A stretch of DNA of 64,000 bases from Plantago ovata. Taxonomy: Eukaryota > Streptophyta > Magnoliopsida > Lamiales > Plantaginaceae. A program made the translations under genes and the position numbers. Below the pieces are notes generated by a model. The model ran no database searches, was not told the DNA's origin, and worked only from the letters and a program-made list of their open reading frames with translations. This document shows positions 33,656 through 45,680 of the stretch, piece by piece (position 1 is the stretch's first letter; every line of letters begins with the position of its first letter). The stretch covers positions 93,504,365 through 93,568,364 of the forward strand of contig CM051455.1 of the NCBI GenBank assembly GCA_028274465.1, given 5' to 3'.

Positions 33656-33985
33656 CCAATTCTAAATTCCTATGGACCTTAAGAGTACTAGTTACTGGAC
33701 TTTCCTTAATTTAGCATGGTTAATTGCTCATCAAAATTACAAGTTTCCTAACACATGTAAAATTAGAGATATAGTAAGGAACGACGCTGGACATTCGGGT
33801 GGAAATGCAAGTAGGCCTCCCAAGCCTCATAAAGGCCATCTCCTATCCATTCCGAAGGCGGAACTCCCAACAGCCGGTTGGCCTTCCAAGCCTCAAGAAG
33901 GGAGTCCCCCAATGTACGATCTGGCATCTATTTATTATCAACCTAATACAAAACATGTAAAATCAGAGATATAGTAAGGAACGAC
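33656..33985. repeat. Unassigned spacer with a 33-bp direct repeat
   Basis: A 33-base sequence starting ACATGTAAAAT and ending AAGGAACGAC occurs at 33753-33785 and 33953-33985 with one difference, a spacing of exactly 200 bases. Between them lies a GC-richer 167-base insert with its own short repeats (GCCTCCCAAGCCTCA and GCCTTCCAAGCCTCA). The insert could be a small mobile element with a duplicated flank or a partial tandem duplication. I do not recognise it. Confidence 0.5.
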
Positions 33986-34295
33986 ATCTATTTCTATGCT
34001 TCCCCGACAACTGCGTATAATCCCCCAACGTACGAAATGCCTCACCATGATGATTCCACACCTCATATTTATCCACAAAACCATTACGCTTCAAATGGTC
34101 TACAACCATTGTAGAGGGTAAGAACTTACTGTTCCTACATTTCTTATGGTTGCAAGGACACTTCATCATCCCACTGCTCAAACACTCAGGTTTTGACAAT
34201 GCAAATTTGACAAATGCATTGACCCCTTCTACAAACTTAGGCAAAAGCATCCCATCTGCAATCCTACTGTACATCCAAGTATGACCGGGATTCAT
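33986..34295 (-). pseudogene. CACTA transposase-associated domain, N-terminal fragment
   Basis: The ATG at 34295 opens MNPGHTWMYSRI. The following GVNAFVKFALS, the cysteine cluster CPCNHKKCRN, VVDHLKRNGFVDKYEVW and HHGEAF match the transposase-associated domain found at the N-terminus of plant TNP2-type proteins. About 100 codons remain before the element stops, so no active transposase is possible. The domain is thought to be a small zinc-binding module. No other exon is visible in the window. Confidence 0.82.
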
Positions 34296-35224
34296 AATTG
34301 AATGCTAATACTAGTTAATGGAAGTTTAGTACATTGCGGATAACATATTTTTTCATTTCTAGTTTTTAGATTTTTACTTGCCATTTAACATACGTGTAAT
34401 TAAATAAAATTGGTATAATTTATCATATTTATTATCAATTTTTACTTTGCATTATACTTACAATATTTTTAATTTGCAACTAAAAATACTTATAATACAT
34501 ACTCATTTTAATTTATCAATTCATTTTAATTTATCAATGAGTTATTTCTTTTATACTTATAATTTTTTTTAAAATATGACTCCAAATACTTATAATACGA
34601 AGCTATGGTTAAATTATCAACTACGATTAACCACTAGAATTTATCAACTTATACTTCAATTATAGTTATATATTTTCATTAACAACTAATTACGGTCGAA
34701 TCATACTACAACTCAATTTTAGGTCTCCGTTCATCCCAAACAAAGTCTCAATACTCCAACTATCGATTCAACCCGAACAAAGTATCAATTCTAGGTCTCA
34801 ATACTCCAACTACATATGCAAAAACAAAGTCTCAATTCCTAAAATATCCAATTCATCCCAAATCTATCAATTCACCAACCAAAACTTGTGCATCCCCCCT
34901 AATTTGAGCTACACAACATAATAGATACTAGTAGAATGCATACAATTCATTGAAATAGGAAAAAAAAACGAATAATACTCAAATTTAGACAAGTTAGGGT
35001 TGGAAGTTAATACCTTTGATTGCGGACGAAATGGTGAAAGAATCGCGCAATTGACTAGCTACCCTTGTTCCTTGATGAAAGAGCTTCGAAATGCCTATAA
35101 CCTTGTTCAAATGGTGAAGAACTGAAGAAGATATGGAGATTGGAGTGGTCGTCGGTTTGAAAAACGGGGAGGAGTCGGCTGCTTCTGTTTCTGTCTGTGT
35201 GTGTGTGATTGTCTGAGACGCTAA
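34296..35224 (-). other. AT-rich leader of the CACTA element
   Basis: About 0.9 kb of AT-rich sequence between the transposase start and the subterminal repeats, including a short TG run at 35193-35209. A 115-codon frame (34994-35341) overlaps the subterminal repeats, has no recognisable domain and is not called as a gene. Confidence 0.55.
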
Positions 35225-35561
35225 GTCTCGACATATATATGTACAGTTAGCGACGGATGACGTCATCCGCCGCAAGTTTTTTTTTTGCTTTTTTTTAAAA
35301 ATTATGTTTTGGTCAACCTTGACTATAGACGGATGAGTCATCCATCACTGCATTGCGATGGATGACATCATCCGTCTCTATATTTTGCTACGGATGACTA
35401 ATCCGTCGCTAAATTTACTTGCGACGGATGGTCATCCGTCATAAAATTTACGTGCCCTAAGGGTTTAGGGACGCGCTCTACAACGAATTTGTCTCATCCG
35501 TCGCTGTCCTATACCGATCCGTCGCTGTTTTCCATCACTATTTGACAAAATTCTTGTAGTT
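35225..35561 (-). repeat. CACTA subterminal repeats and terminus
   Basis: At least eight copies, in both orientations, of a GACGGATGA / TCATCCGTC unit lie in 300 bases, some as back-to-back dyads such as GACGGATGACGTCATCCG. Such arrays are the binding sites for the CACTA DNA-binding protein in maize En/Spm and its relatives. The terminus at 35551-35561 is one base off consensus. Confidence 0.8.
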
Positions 35562-36534
35562 GGATTACAACACGCCAAAAGAAAAGAACAAACTTTACAA
35601 CGACTCAAAAAGACGAAAGACAAGAACAACAACAGTAATCCCCTCCCCCAAACGTATTTTATAGAATATGTTTAATACAAAGGATCACACACCTCACTCT
35701 ACCTCCTTCCTAGGCATTTGACAATCTCAAAAAGCAAGGTGAAGAACTTGTCGCCTCTTACGTACATAGTTCCACGGGTATACAACCATAGACTCTAACA
35801 TACATCATTTTATTAGGCCTTCGTGAACCACAACAGAAGAAATATCACACAAGGTGATATCGAGACTACAAGGCTTAAATAGTGCACATTTGAATGTGAC
35901 AAACCAAGCGAGGCGAACCTCAAACTACTTACATAGGGATGCAATGCATGGTCAATGGTCACAAACACTTAGTCTATTTAACAAAAAATTAAAAAACACT
36001 TGGCAATAAACACCACACAAACAAAGTGCAACAACTAGACTAAAGATGAAATGCATGCAAAAATCCGAAAAATCACAAACCTCTCAAGAAACTTAAGCTT
36101 AAAGGCACACACGAACAAATAAGAGCATAAAGTACTTAGAAATCCGATGACCCCTCCCCAAATCTAAACTCTTACTAGTCCACGAGCAAAAGAGTGAAAA
36201 GAAAAGGAGAATTTGGATTGAAAGTACACTTCCCTGATAAAATGGTTTGTGTCCAACTCTGAAAAGTTAGTCTGTGCCTGCAAACTCAAGAAACAAGTGA
36301 GAAACGGGAGCTGGATGGTGAAATGAGAGGAGAAAAAGTGAGAGATCAGTGCCCAACACCAGGCGAGGCGCCTACAGAGCTAGGCGAAGTGCCTGGGCCT
36401 GGAAGTGTTCAAAATTCATTTTTCTCCTTTAATTTCAGCATTGGCTCAAAACAAATGCAAACGGAAAGTAAACATGAATCTATCTAAATGCAAACAAAAG
36501 AACTACACTACTAGCAATGCATGACCACTCTGTG
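35562..36534 (-). mobile_element. Element L: 3' internal fragment of a third Athila-like family, fossil
   Basis: The plus-strand sequence aligns with 46575-47480 of element E: same order of a degenerate hairpin (near 35651-35675), CTACCTCCTTCCTAGGCATTT, the CGAGACTAC block and a palindromic GC-rich patch at 36358-36400. The patch here reads AGGCGAGGCGCCT, not the CCAAGCG type of E. No LTR, gag or primer site remains. There is no coding capacity. Confidence 0.7.
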
Positions 36535-37751
36535 TTATCCATTATCAAATGAAAACGAATCTCGAGCATCTGTTCCATTACTCCTTCCATCTTGGGAACC
36601 ATCCTTGGCTCCTCTCCTCAGCTGCTCAAGCAAGTCCATGATTCGCTGAAAACTAAAATTATTAGAAATATCAACATAATCGTCTTCCACACTCTGACTA
36701 CTGTATTAAGTACCAACAAGTGTTGTGTTCCAAGTACATTTATGACCATGTTGTTAGCCACAGCTGTCTGAAAGTCTTCGTCTTGTTCTTCATCTTCATC
36801 AAGGTTTGGATCAGTGACCTTGGCATCAAATAGAGCTTTTTCAGCTAACTCGGCATCAGAAAGCTTTGCCATGCCCTTGGTAATTTCAGCAAACTTTCTG
36901 GCTTGTTCTTCACTCATCTCAGCAACTTAATCAGTTGCTGGATGTTCAGCAGCATGAGTAGTAGATTCTTCTTGGTTTCTGGGACGTGGTTGTTCAGCAG
37001 CTTGTACTTGTTCAGTTGCTTGATCAGCAACTTGAACTACTCCACTAGCACCAGGACATGGACCTTGGGATTCATCATCATCATCCTTTTTGTCCTTTGA
37101 GTCCTTAGAATCTTTTCCTTCATCATCATCACTAGAATCTTCAATTACATTCTCATCTTCTTTTTCTTCTTCATCATCAGTAAGGATAACCAATGGAAGA
37201 TGCATATACTTAGCTTGACTTGTGACTTCTTCCTCCTCATTGATTTTGTGGGTATCAGCTATCACAGGCACAAAGAAGCCCTTAAGCATCTCAACTTGTT
37301 CAGCTGGAGAGGCCTTAAATTGATTCTTCATATTCTCTCTGATTGTGTGAACCAGGCAGTTCCCATTTGCTGAGAATATGAGAGATCAACCGGGAGGATG
37401 GAGTGGACAAAAGTATCAAACTTAAGTAAAGATGTTCTTTTCTTTTCAGAAGAGAGATGTAGAAAGAGATCTAAGAAGTCCATTCTTTTGTATCGTTGCC
37501 AGTTGCTGACAGACTTTGCAACCTTGGTCAACGTGTTCTTTTTTAAATTTGAATAGAGCTCTTCTGAGCTGACTTCATGGACTTCAGTGATGAGAGTTGC
37601 TTCCATACTCTCCTTTTGAGCCTCATAAAGAAAATTTTTGTTATATTCAGGAAGTTCATGAAATGTAATTTTAGGGTCTAAAACTTTGACATGTTTTACC
37701 TGCTGTTTTTCAGCAAGCTCATGTTGCACACTTGGTTGTGCATTATCTACA
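36535..37751 (-). pseudogene. Locus J, downstream piece: acidic, coiled-coil-like protein fragment of unknown function
   Basis: Continuous coding potential on minus from 37751, cut at the insertion point of K, down to a stop at 36535-36537. The upper part (to about 37328) encodes HELPEYNKNFLYEAQKE and a segment rich in L, S and K. The middle (37331-36927) is very acidic, with DDEEEKEDENVIEDSSDDDE and KDSKDKKDDDDE. The end encodes RIMDLLEQLRRGAKDGSQDG. The frame changes more than once, so it is broken or needs splicing. I recognise no domain. The composition and final motif recall a repetitive family of asterids, from memory. It could be a domesticated or accessory transposon gene. Confidence 0.45.
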
Positions 37752-39061
37752 TGATGAACGCGGATGTCGTGCTCCGGATTCAGTCAAATAAATTTGTTAT
37801 TTAGCCAAAGGCAATCCACAACTACAACAAAAACCGTAGTGTAGCAGTAGAATGACTCGAGTGTCGTTCTCTCAGGACTATAACTAGCTTTATCTATTTA
37901 ACAAGAGAATATAAAACAGCAGACAGATAGAAAAAGGGGTTTCTAGCAGATAATGGAGATTGGTGATAGTATGATCCTTCTTAGCATAACGGGTCGATAA
38001 TCATGCATAAATTCCTCGATCTTGCATAGAGATCTTTGAATCAATCTAGTGTCCTGTTGCAATTATTAAGCACTACGAAGATAATTGGTCTGAAAAGTCA
38101 ATCACTATTGTCCTAATGTGTTCCGTAATTATTCAACACTACGAATATAAACTCGCAAATAGGTCGACGAGGGTCCAATTGTGCATAATAATTAATACAA
38201 CATACGAGAATTTAGGTTGTGCCTGATCAAATAAAGCAATGACACGGAGTATAATGCGCGATATAGCCATTAGCATGATTACCTTCCCTTCGCTAAGAAT
38301 TCACATACTACCACCAACGATAAGTTTAGCTACTCATAATAGGCATGCAATCAACAGAAATCATAGAAGAAAACATGTTGAAAGAATATAATAAAATAAG
38401 TAGAATAAAACTGTAAGATACAAAGTTACCGAAGGTTGTCAATCTCCGGATGATTGCGATCCTACGAGCTCCAAACTGCTATGAAAAAGAGTCCCCTAAG
38501 CTACGGACCCCCAGAACAGGCTCTGGGAAGTCCCTACCTAAAACTACAGAGAGAGGTGAGAAAGTAGGTCTGGAAAGATATGATTTTCGGAGAAAACTGA
38601 GCAACTATATATAGGCTTCGAATTATTGTGGGGCGGTTTGCCTCACACACGCGGCGGTTCGCCCGGTGTGGGGCGGTTCACCCCACCTCTGCGGCGGTTC
38701 GCCCCGAAGAGAAATTCGCGGAATTCTGCGTTTTCGACGCGTTTTTGGATTTCTTCCCCTTTTCGGACTCGGTTTCTGTCTTCTAGTAGCCTTCTAACCT
38801 CCAGATTCGGCCCCTAGACTCCAAATCCTATCCGGAAACCTTCAAATACTCCAAATAGGCTTCTGGAACACCAATTCCTTGTCAACTTCAATATAATTTC
38901 CCGGAAATCTTCGAATTTCAACCAAAACCTGTAAAATAAAATCTAAAGGGAAACGTGACACTATTCTAATAAAATGCACTAAAATATAGCTAAATTAACA
39001 TAGAGGATAGCTAAAATAGGTGAAAAAGACTCGAATGAAAGTGTAAAATACACATTCATCA
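37752..39061 (-). repeat. 3' LTR of element K
   Basis: From TGATGAACGCGG to ACACATTCATCA. TATATATA box at 38606-38613 (minus), dyad cluster at 38629-38711. It is followed by the polypurine tract (39062-39079 on plus as AACTCCCCAAACCGAACC). Confidence 0.92.
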
Positions 39062-40394
39062 AACTCCCCAAACCGAACCTTTGCTTGTCCTCAAGCAACT
39101 AAGCTAGACTTTAATACAAAAAACATGCAAGACACAAAACGGAGTCTCATGCCAAATAAAATGAACTAATCTACTGAATCTACCAAAAACATATGAACAA
39201 AAACCATATAAATCAAAGCATGAATATAGGTTGAAGAATACCTCGATTGACTTATACACATCCACATAAGCACTTATGTCAAGACAAAATAGTCTCTCGT
39301 AACATTCTCTACCTGGACCTAGTCAGTGACGACGTAATGAAGCATGCGAAGAGGACTTACTGTTGTTCCACCATGTTAAGACTTTCCCTCAAAGAGGTCG
39401 AACCAGTACTGGCTCTCATCAAACGAAGGAGGGTTCCCTATGAAAGATAACACTCCCCTATTCTACCCATCTCTAAAGTAAAGTCTTAAGCTATTCACCA
39501 CTTCCTGAATGGCAGGAAGAGGGTGGTCTAGAACAGATGACACTCAAGACAAAAAAGATAAAAAATAGAAAAACACGATTACGAACAATACACGAATTGG
39601 AAAAGACACAACACTTTGCTAAACTGCTATTTGGCTTTCTTTTTTGGACCCTTTCTTTGCTTTTTTGGGGTCTTTTCTTTTTTTTCCTTTTTTTTCTTTC
39701 CAGATTCTTTTTCTTTTCCTTTTTCTCTTTTTTTTCTGGAATTTTTTCTCTCTTTTTTTTTTCAATTTTTCTAGCCAGCAGTAGCATAACAAAAAGAGAA
39801 ACAAAGTGACTCACACGACTTCCCCAAACCTATTCGAAAGAATAGGTTGGAGTACAAAATTTACGGAAAAAGAAAAACAAACTCACGATACGGAAATGAA
39901 AAACAGAAACAAGTCTTTGACGGTGCAACCCCCTCCCCAAACCTATTCGGAAGAATAGGTTATAAACAAAGGATCACACAACCTCACACTACCTCCTTCC
40001 TAGGCATTTAGCAATCTCAAAGCATGGTGAAGACTTGTTGCCTCTTAGGTACATAATTACTCGGGAAAACAACCATATGACCCTAACATATATCATCCTA
40101 TTATAAAGGCCTTCGTGAACCGCAGTGGAGAAAACACCACTAAGTGATGTCTAGACTACCAAGCTTAACTAAGTACAATACATAAATGTGACAAGCCAAG
40201 CGAGAAAAATCTCAAACAAATTCATAGAGATGAAGCATACGATTAATGGCATAGTTAGTTGATCTACCCAATAAAAAGTTCAAAAAATTCGGCAATAAAC
40301 TCCATATAAAACATGCAAGACTATCCTAGGATGAATGTAGTGAATGCAACCTAAAAAATCTAAGAAAGCGGTAAACGTGCAAATGCAAAATGCA
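39062..40394 (-). other. 3' noncoding region and polypurine tract of element K
   Basis: Contains the polypurine tract next to the LTR, the purine-only tract (T/C on plus, about 39640-39770) and the twin hairpins at 39827-39848 and 39940-39961. No gene. The long hydrophobic frames across the T-rich tract are compositional. Confidence 0.8.
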
Positions 40395-42370
40395 GACGGA
40401 TAAAGCATGCAAGGTACTATACTCATCCTACCAATACCAAGCTCCAAACTAACAACATCAGATTACTTAAATCCCATCCCCCCTCATGAAATTTACGCTA
40501 GTCCCTAGCATTAAGAAAATGAGAAAATAAGATGTGATACTAGATGTTACCCCATGGTTTGGCCTCGGTCGGCTGAGTATGCTACTTGTGAGTTATTGGG
40601 CCTGCTCTGGGAGCTTTATAGAGTGTCATCAGGTCTTCTGGTATGCGTGGTAGTTTCAATCATAGGTCGGACAGGAACAACTCCACCATTAGTATCATCA
40701 TTGCCCGTATGGCCTTCATTGTCACTACTGTCACGCACATCGTCACTAGTAGAGTTGCAGTGTCGAAGGGAATCTTCAAGATTGGCCGCCTCTGTTATGG
40801 AATCCTCCATCCTGAAGCCCTCCAATAGGATGTGAACCGTTGAAGGGGAAAGGGCAGTGGTATCGGGACCTCCCCCTCCAACGTTTTACACCACGAGAAG
40901 GTTTCAGTAAGCTGCTCGGATACTCAAAAGTCTTCTACCATTTTTTCCAATGTCGACCACATTCTCTACTGTTGATCCGACCAATGTCTATATGTTGCTC
41001 CCTTTAGAGGCAGTCAAGGGTTGCCCTAACGAGGGACTGGGCACCCATGTCATTATGTTTTGGAACCAAGCTAGCGCTTCGGAACCTTCTAGCAACTGCG
41101 GACTCAAGATTGAATCCGTTCGTGGCTAGACTGTCCCGGTGCCTTCCAGTTCAATCGAACTTTGCAGTCCTCGTGATGGAGTGGTGACGTAATAACGGTT
41201 TCTGTCCCTTCGGTGGTGCATGAATAGGCATAGGAGTCCTCACTCCAGGTGTACTCTAGCTCCTCCTCTTGGATAATCCACGACGTTGTTGAAAAACCCC
41301 TTGGCTCGAACGCACATCTAACGAGGTCACTCTTCTTGACATGGTTGTAAATGATCCCCCTCCAATATTTCATAGAAATCATACGGGAATGCTCCTTTCC
41401 CATGGCATGGCTCCTGCAAACAACAGTTAGTACCTCACATGACACAAAACTGACTCATGCATATGCTAGTGTAAGAGCAAAACACACAAGTGATACGATC
41501 AACAATCGAGCTCCCCAAACCTTTAATGTCTAGCCTAGCTTCCACAACATGCAACATACCAATGTAACTACTACATGCAATACATCACATCATTCTCTTG
41601 CTAGACAACCAATACCCTAGATAACTAGGCTCAATTCATACAATAGTAGCGAAAAATTCGATCATCATAAATCCTCATACTCAACAATTAAGCATTCTAG
41701 CGTCAAATCCACCAATATTACATCAATAAACACAATCATATGCAAGAAATCTAAGATAAAGTCATATTGCATAACAAGATATATCATCTAGTAGCAAAAT
41801 TCCCAATCAACAATCCAAGCATAATTGAGCATGCAATTGATAGTAAATAACACTTCTAATCACACAAACAACATACCCATGCATCAAACAAGCATAATTG
41901 AAGCTCAAATTAGAAAACCCCCAAATTCAAAAATTAGGGTTCTTAGAATGATACCTCAGATCTGAAAATATAATGCATTAGAACGAAATCTGTTCGGATG
42001 GAAAGATAGCTCATGTAATAGGCTTCGATTTAAGCTAAAGAACACTAAATTTGGTCAAGAAACGAAGAAGTTATGAAGATTTGAAGTTGAAATCGCGATT
42101 TTCGGTTTATTTGGGAGGAGGAAGGATGAAATATGAACAAAATGAGGTAAAGGGGAAGCAATCCGCGTTTTTAAGTTTCTGGAGCCGTGGGGCGGTTCGC
42201 CCCGTGCTCCCCGATGCGGGGAGACGGCTTCCGTCGTCAGAAAATGCGGTTTTAATCCCCGAAACCAATTTTTTCAAAAAACCACTCGAAAAATATCACT
42301 CAAACATAAACATATACGACACAAACATGTACAAATTCGCATACGAGAAGCAAATAGTTCAAGAATGAAT
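40395..42370 (-). other. Extra 3' module of element K, homologous to that of element C
   Basis: Read on minus: a GC-rich dyad (GGGGCGGTTCGCCCC within 42180-42225), a C/T-rich leader, an intron-like segment 41954-41414 with a GAG/GTATC donor, TACTAAC and a TTTGCAG acceptor, then an ATG and weak coding potential to about 40800. The intron-like segment is about 541 bases here and 540 in C, with the same signals. It occupies the env-like position of Athila elements. No complete frame remains. Confidence 0.55.
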
Positions 42371-42465
42371 GCATGCAGAAAAGCAGTAAAGAAAGCGATA
42401 AAATTCCGAGTTGCCTCCCGGATAGCGCCATTGTTTAAAGTCTTTGACTCGACTCCTGTCTGCGC

Positions 42466-44276
42466 CTATCTCTTCTTTTTGCGGGTACTAGGCTTCCCCT
42501 TCATTGATCTCCTCTCCATGCCACGAACCTGTGAATAAGAAAGAATATAGGCTGCAAGACCACAGTAGTGAGTAGTGAAAGAAATATCGGGCGGATCAGG
42601 TGGATCAGATATGGCGTGCAACACGTGTTGTAGGATCCCGTGTCAAGTGTGGCACGGACATCTTCAAGCTCACCAATCCCTACCTTAACATCGAAACTTT
42701 TAGGGAGTGGTTCGGGATCCTCTTGCTCCTCATCACTTACGTCAGAACCAAGGTCCTCCTCTTCTTCCTTAGCCTGTAAGAGTTCTTCCTTCTTGCAACA
42801 CTCGCACTTAACAACCTTCTTGATGGTGATTTCGTCAGGTAGATCACCAGCCAATGTAATGGCATTTGACTTCACAGTGTTGCTAGGCAGTTTGCCTTGT
42901 TCCCTACTTGCTCCTCGGTCGATCAATTCTTACATTTTTTGATGGGCAAGCCTAGTGCTCTCTTCCAACCTATCAAGCCTTGCCCTAGTCTTCTCAGAAT
43001 CTTCATCATTAACGTTTGAGAAAACTTTGTGTGTGATCAACCATCTTCTGCAAGTTCTCCATCAGTTGAGCCGACTTCGACTTCGGTGGCTCTTCCGGAG
43101 CAGGGTTTTCACAGTGGTCATTACCATAGTTTAGCCTACTACGATCTTGGTTAGGGCCATAAGTTTGGTTAGCCGGTGCATATCCTTGATTGTTTCGGAA
43201 TCCTCTTCTCCAAAATCCACCTCGAGGATTCCTACCGTCTTGTCCGTAGCTAACTTCTTGAGTACCAAACTCTGTAGCAAAGGCTTCTTCTTCGCCTCCT
43301 CGAGCCTAGTTGCCATCATCGTATGCCAACTCCGATCTACACATATGAGCCCCATGCCCATAGTTCTTGCATATTCGGCATACTTCGTTCGAAACAGTTG
43401 TTCCGGTGGCGCTCTTGAGGACTTGCTTCAATTCGTTGGTAAAGCACTCGAATTGATCCCCAATTCCCCTATACATAGGGGCTTCTTGAGTCGGTGGAGC
43501 TTCAGGTCCACGTCTCCTAACCATTGCTCTTGGGTCCTTGAACTGCGAACCCTTAGCAAGCCTTTCGAAAACTGCCCAGACGGCTTCTGCGGTTTCCTCC
43601 CAAATATTGCCTCGGCATTGGAAATCCACCACTTGTTGGTTCTCGAAGGTTAGTCCATTGTAGAAGTGTTGGACTAGGTCAGAAAGTTCTAAACCATGGT
43701 GAGGGCACTTGTTCGTGAGATCTTGAAATCTCTCAAACGCGGTGTAGATGGTCTCATCATAGTCCTGCTTGAATCCAGTGATCTGCGCCTTTAGCGCGGT
43801 AGTCAAGGTGTGGGGGAAGTATTTCTCCATGAAAGCTGAAAAAACCTTCTCCCAAGTGTCCATCGAGCCTGCTGGTAGAGAACGCAACCATGACTTGGCT
43901 CTGTAGCCAAGTCCCATAGCAAAAACCTTCATCCTCAACTCATCCGTTGTTATGTCAGCTCCGGGTCGTGGGAGTTGGTTGATGAAATCATCGATATCGT
44001 GCAAGTACCCCATCACATCTTCCCTTGATAAGCCATAGAACCTCGGAAGTTGTTGGAATGCGTGGTTCTTCATTTCCAGATCTCGAGTTGCAGACGAAAG
44101 AACAATCGCCGGTCCCCTCATACGATCCTTGGTGGGTTGAACCCATGCTTTTAGTGGTCTATCATCTGCCATTCCGTCGATTTCCTTGAAAAGACTGTGT
44201 AGAGATTCAGAGAAATCGGTATCCTCTATTTCCTCTAGCGCGCGCCTTACGAGTAGTCGCCTTCTTTGGTGGTAGA
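42466..44276 (-). pseudogene. gag-protease of element K, main part
   Basis: Gag from the site of the nested element E (44276) downward: REIDGMADDRPLKAWVQP-like start, gag domain, zinc knuckle CRICKNYGHGAHMC (about 43350-43390), GRNPRGGFWRRGF-type stretch, a helical stretch and part of the protease with LDTGSYN, ending in the basic tail at 42466. The first codons lie across E at 53577-53642. No pol. Several breaks. Confidence 0.88.
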
Positions 44277-45680
44277 TGATGATGTCGTTTTTCACCAATT
44301 AAATTTGTTTAAAAGCCTAAGAACACTTATCACTACACAAACTAGAGTGCAATGGCAAGTTGTCCCCGAGTGTCGTTCTCTCGGGACCTAACATGGCTTT
44401 TCTTGAGGTTTTCGCTAGTAATTTCAGTCAACGAGTTCAAATGTTTATTGAATCGTTTCCTTTGAACAAAGCAACGAGAAATCAGATTGTTGTAATCAAG
44501 TTTGGAAAACGGTTGGTGGTAGAAATCAAATACACATGCATGGGTTACGAATATGCTCACAAGTTCAGTGCGTAAAACCTTCGATCAAGTCTGCTAAGCA
44601 ACTCGTCTAGGTAAATTTCAAGACACACATCATAAAAGACCACTATCAATACTTTAGAGGTGCTTGTCACTAACACCATTTATCTAGCATGCTGCAAATC
44701 TCTAGCATACAATCCTATAGCTTTCATTGACCAAGAGTTTGTCACTATACTCAATTCGAATATATTTTATAGGCAACTAAGAATCATATGAAGGAATTTG
44801 CAGCAAGATTGAATCACAATCTCATGTAAGCATAAACATAACCCATAGCATGCATATTCTACATTCTACCACAAACACAAAAGATTTAGCTACTCATATT
44901 CATCAACATAGACATCAATTCATATGAATAATAATCAGAATACATCATATCAAACTACAAGACAAGAGAGTGATACAAGTTACCACCAAAGTTGTCACTA
45001 ATCGGTGAAAAGCAAAGAAAACCTCTCCGTAGATGATTACAAAGGATGAATTCCAATCAAAACCTTGAATCCCAAGCTAAAATACAATGTAATCTGAGTT
45101 TTCTCTAAGTTTTGGGGCTTAGGAGCTCTCCAAAACGAAGCTACCGTTAAAAAGATCTTCAAAAAATGACAAAAGATCAGATCTAAGAAGGAAAATCCGA
45201 AAACGTAACCGCTGCCAAGCGGACCGCTTGGAGAAGCCAAGCGGAGCGCTTGGCAAGCGAAGCGCTTTGGCACTCCAAGCGCTTCGCTTGGCTTCTGTGC
45301 CAAAGCTCCTGGAAAATGAAGCGGAGCGCTTCACTATTCCAGGCGCTTAGCTTGGCTCCTGGGCAAATTTTTGTCTTCAAACTCAATCTTTTTGTCCTCG
45401 CACGGCCCTCGGGTGCCTTGGACTCATCTTTCTCGATGCTTATTGATGCTCAAACACTTACGAACAAGCCACGGAGATTGGAAAACTTCAACGGGGCCAT
45501 CTTTTCCATCAAAAAGGCTCGTTTTTAGCTCCAAAAACGCCGTTTCGTACCTAAGTACCTGAAAATGCAGAAAACACAAAACGTGACACTATTCTACAAA
45601 ACTAACCAAAAAACAAGGCTAAAAGATAGCAAAAGAAGGTAAAAAAAGACAAGATGAACGCGTCAAAAATACGTTCATCA
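44277..45680 (-). repeat. 3' LTR of element E
   Basis: From TGATGATGTCG to ATACGTTCATCA. Internal dyads of the CCAAGCG/CGCTTGG type cluster at 45213-45357. I see no convincing TATA box, unlike family 1. The block ATAGTGTCACGTTT (minus) near the U3 start is shared with family-1 LTRs. Confidence 0.9.

Larger units (their letters stand above)
33986..35561 (-). mobile_element. CACTA (En/Spm) DNA transposon, 5' part only
   Basis: On minus the element starts at about 35561 with AACTACAAGAA, one base off the CACTACAAGAA terminus of plant CACTA elements. A subterminal region of repeated GACGGATGA/TCATCCGTC units follows (35225-35530), then an AT-rich leader, then the start of a transposase-associated ORF (34295 downward). 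It ends abruptly at about 33985. The other terminus and the DDE domain are absent. Confidence 0.78.

Noticed and set aside
33672-33974. 100-codon plus-strand frame in the spacer next to the MULE
   Set aside because: It spans the 33-bp direct repeats and the MULE end, has no known domain and no homologous copy in the window.
34994-35341. 115-codon frame near the CACTA end
   Set aside because: It crosses the subterminal repeats and the TG run, and has no domain or conserved start.
45037-45386. Overlapping frames rich in SAW, ALRL and SGPLG motifs
   Set aside because: They are produced by repeated CCAAGCG/CGCTTGG dyads read in several frames, within the LTR of E.
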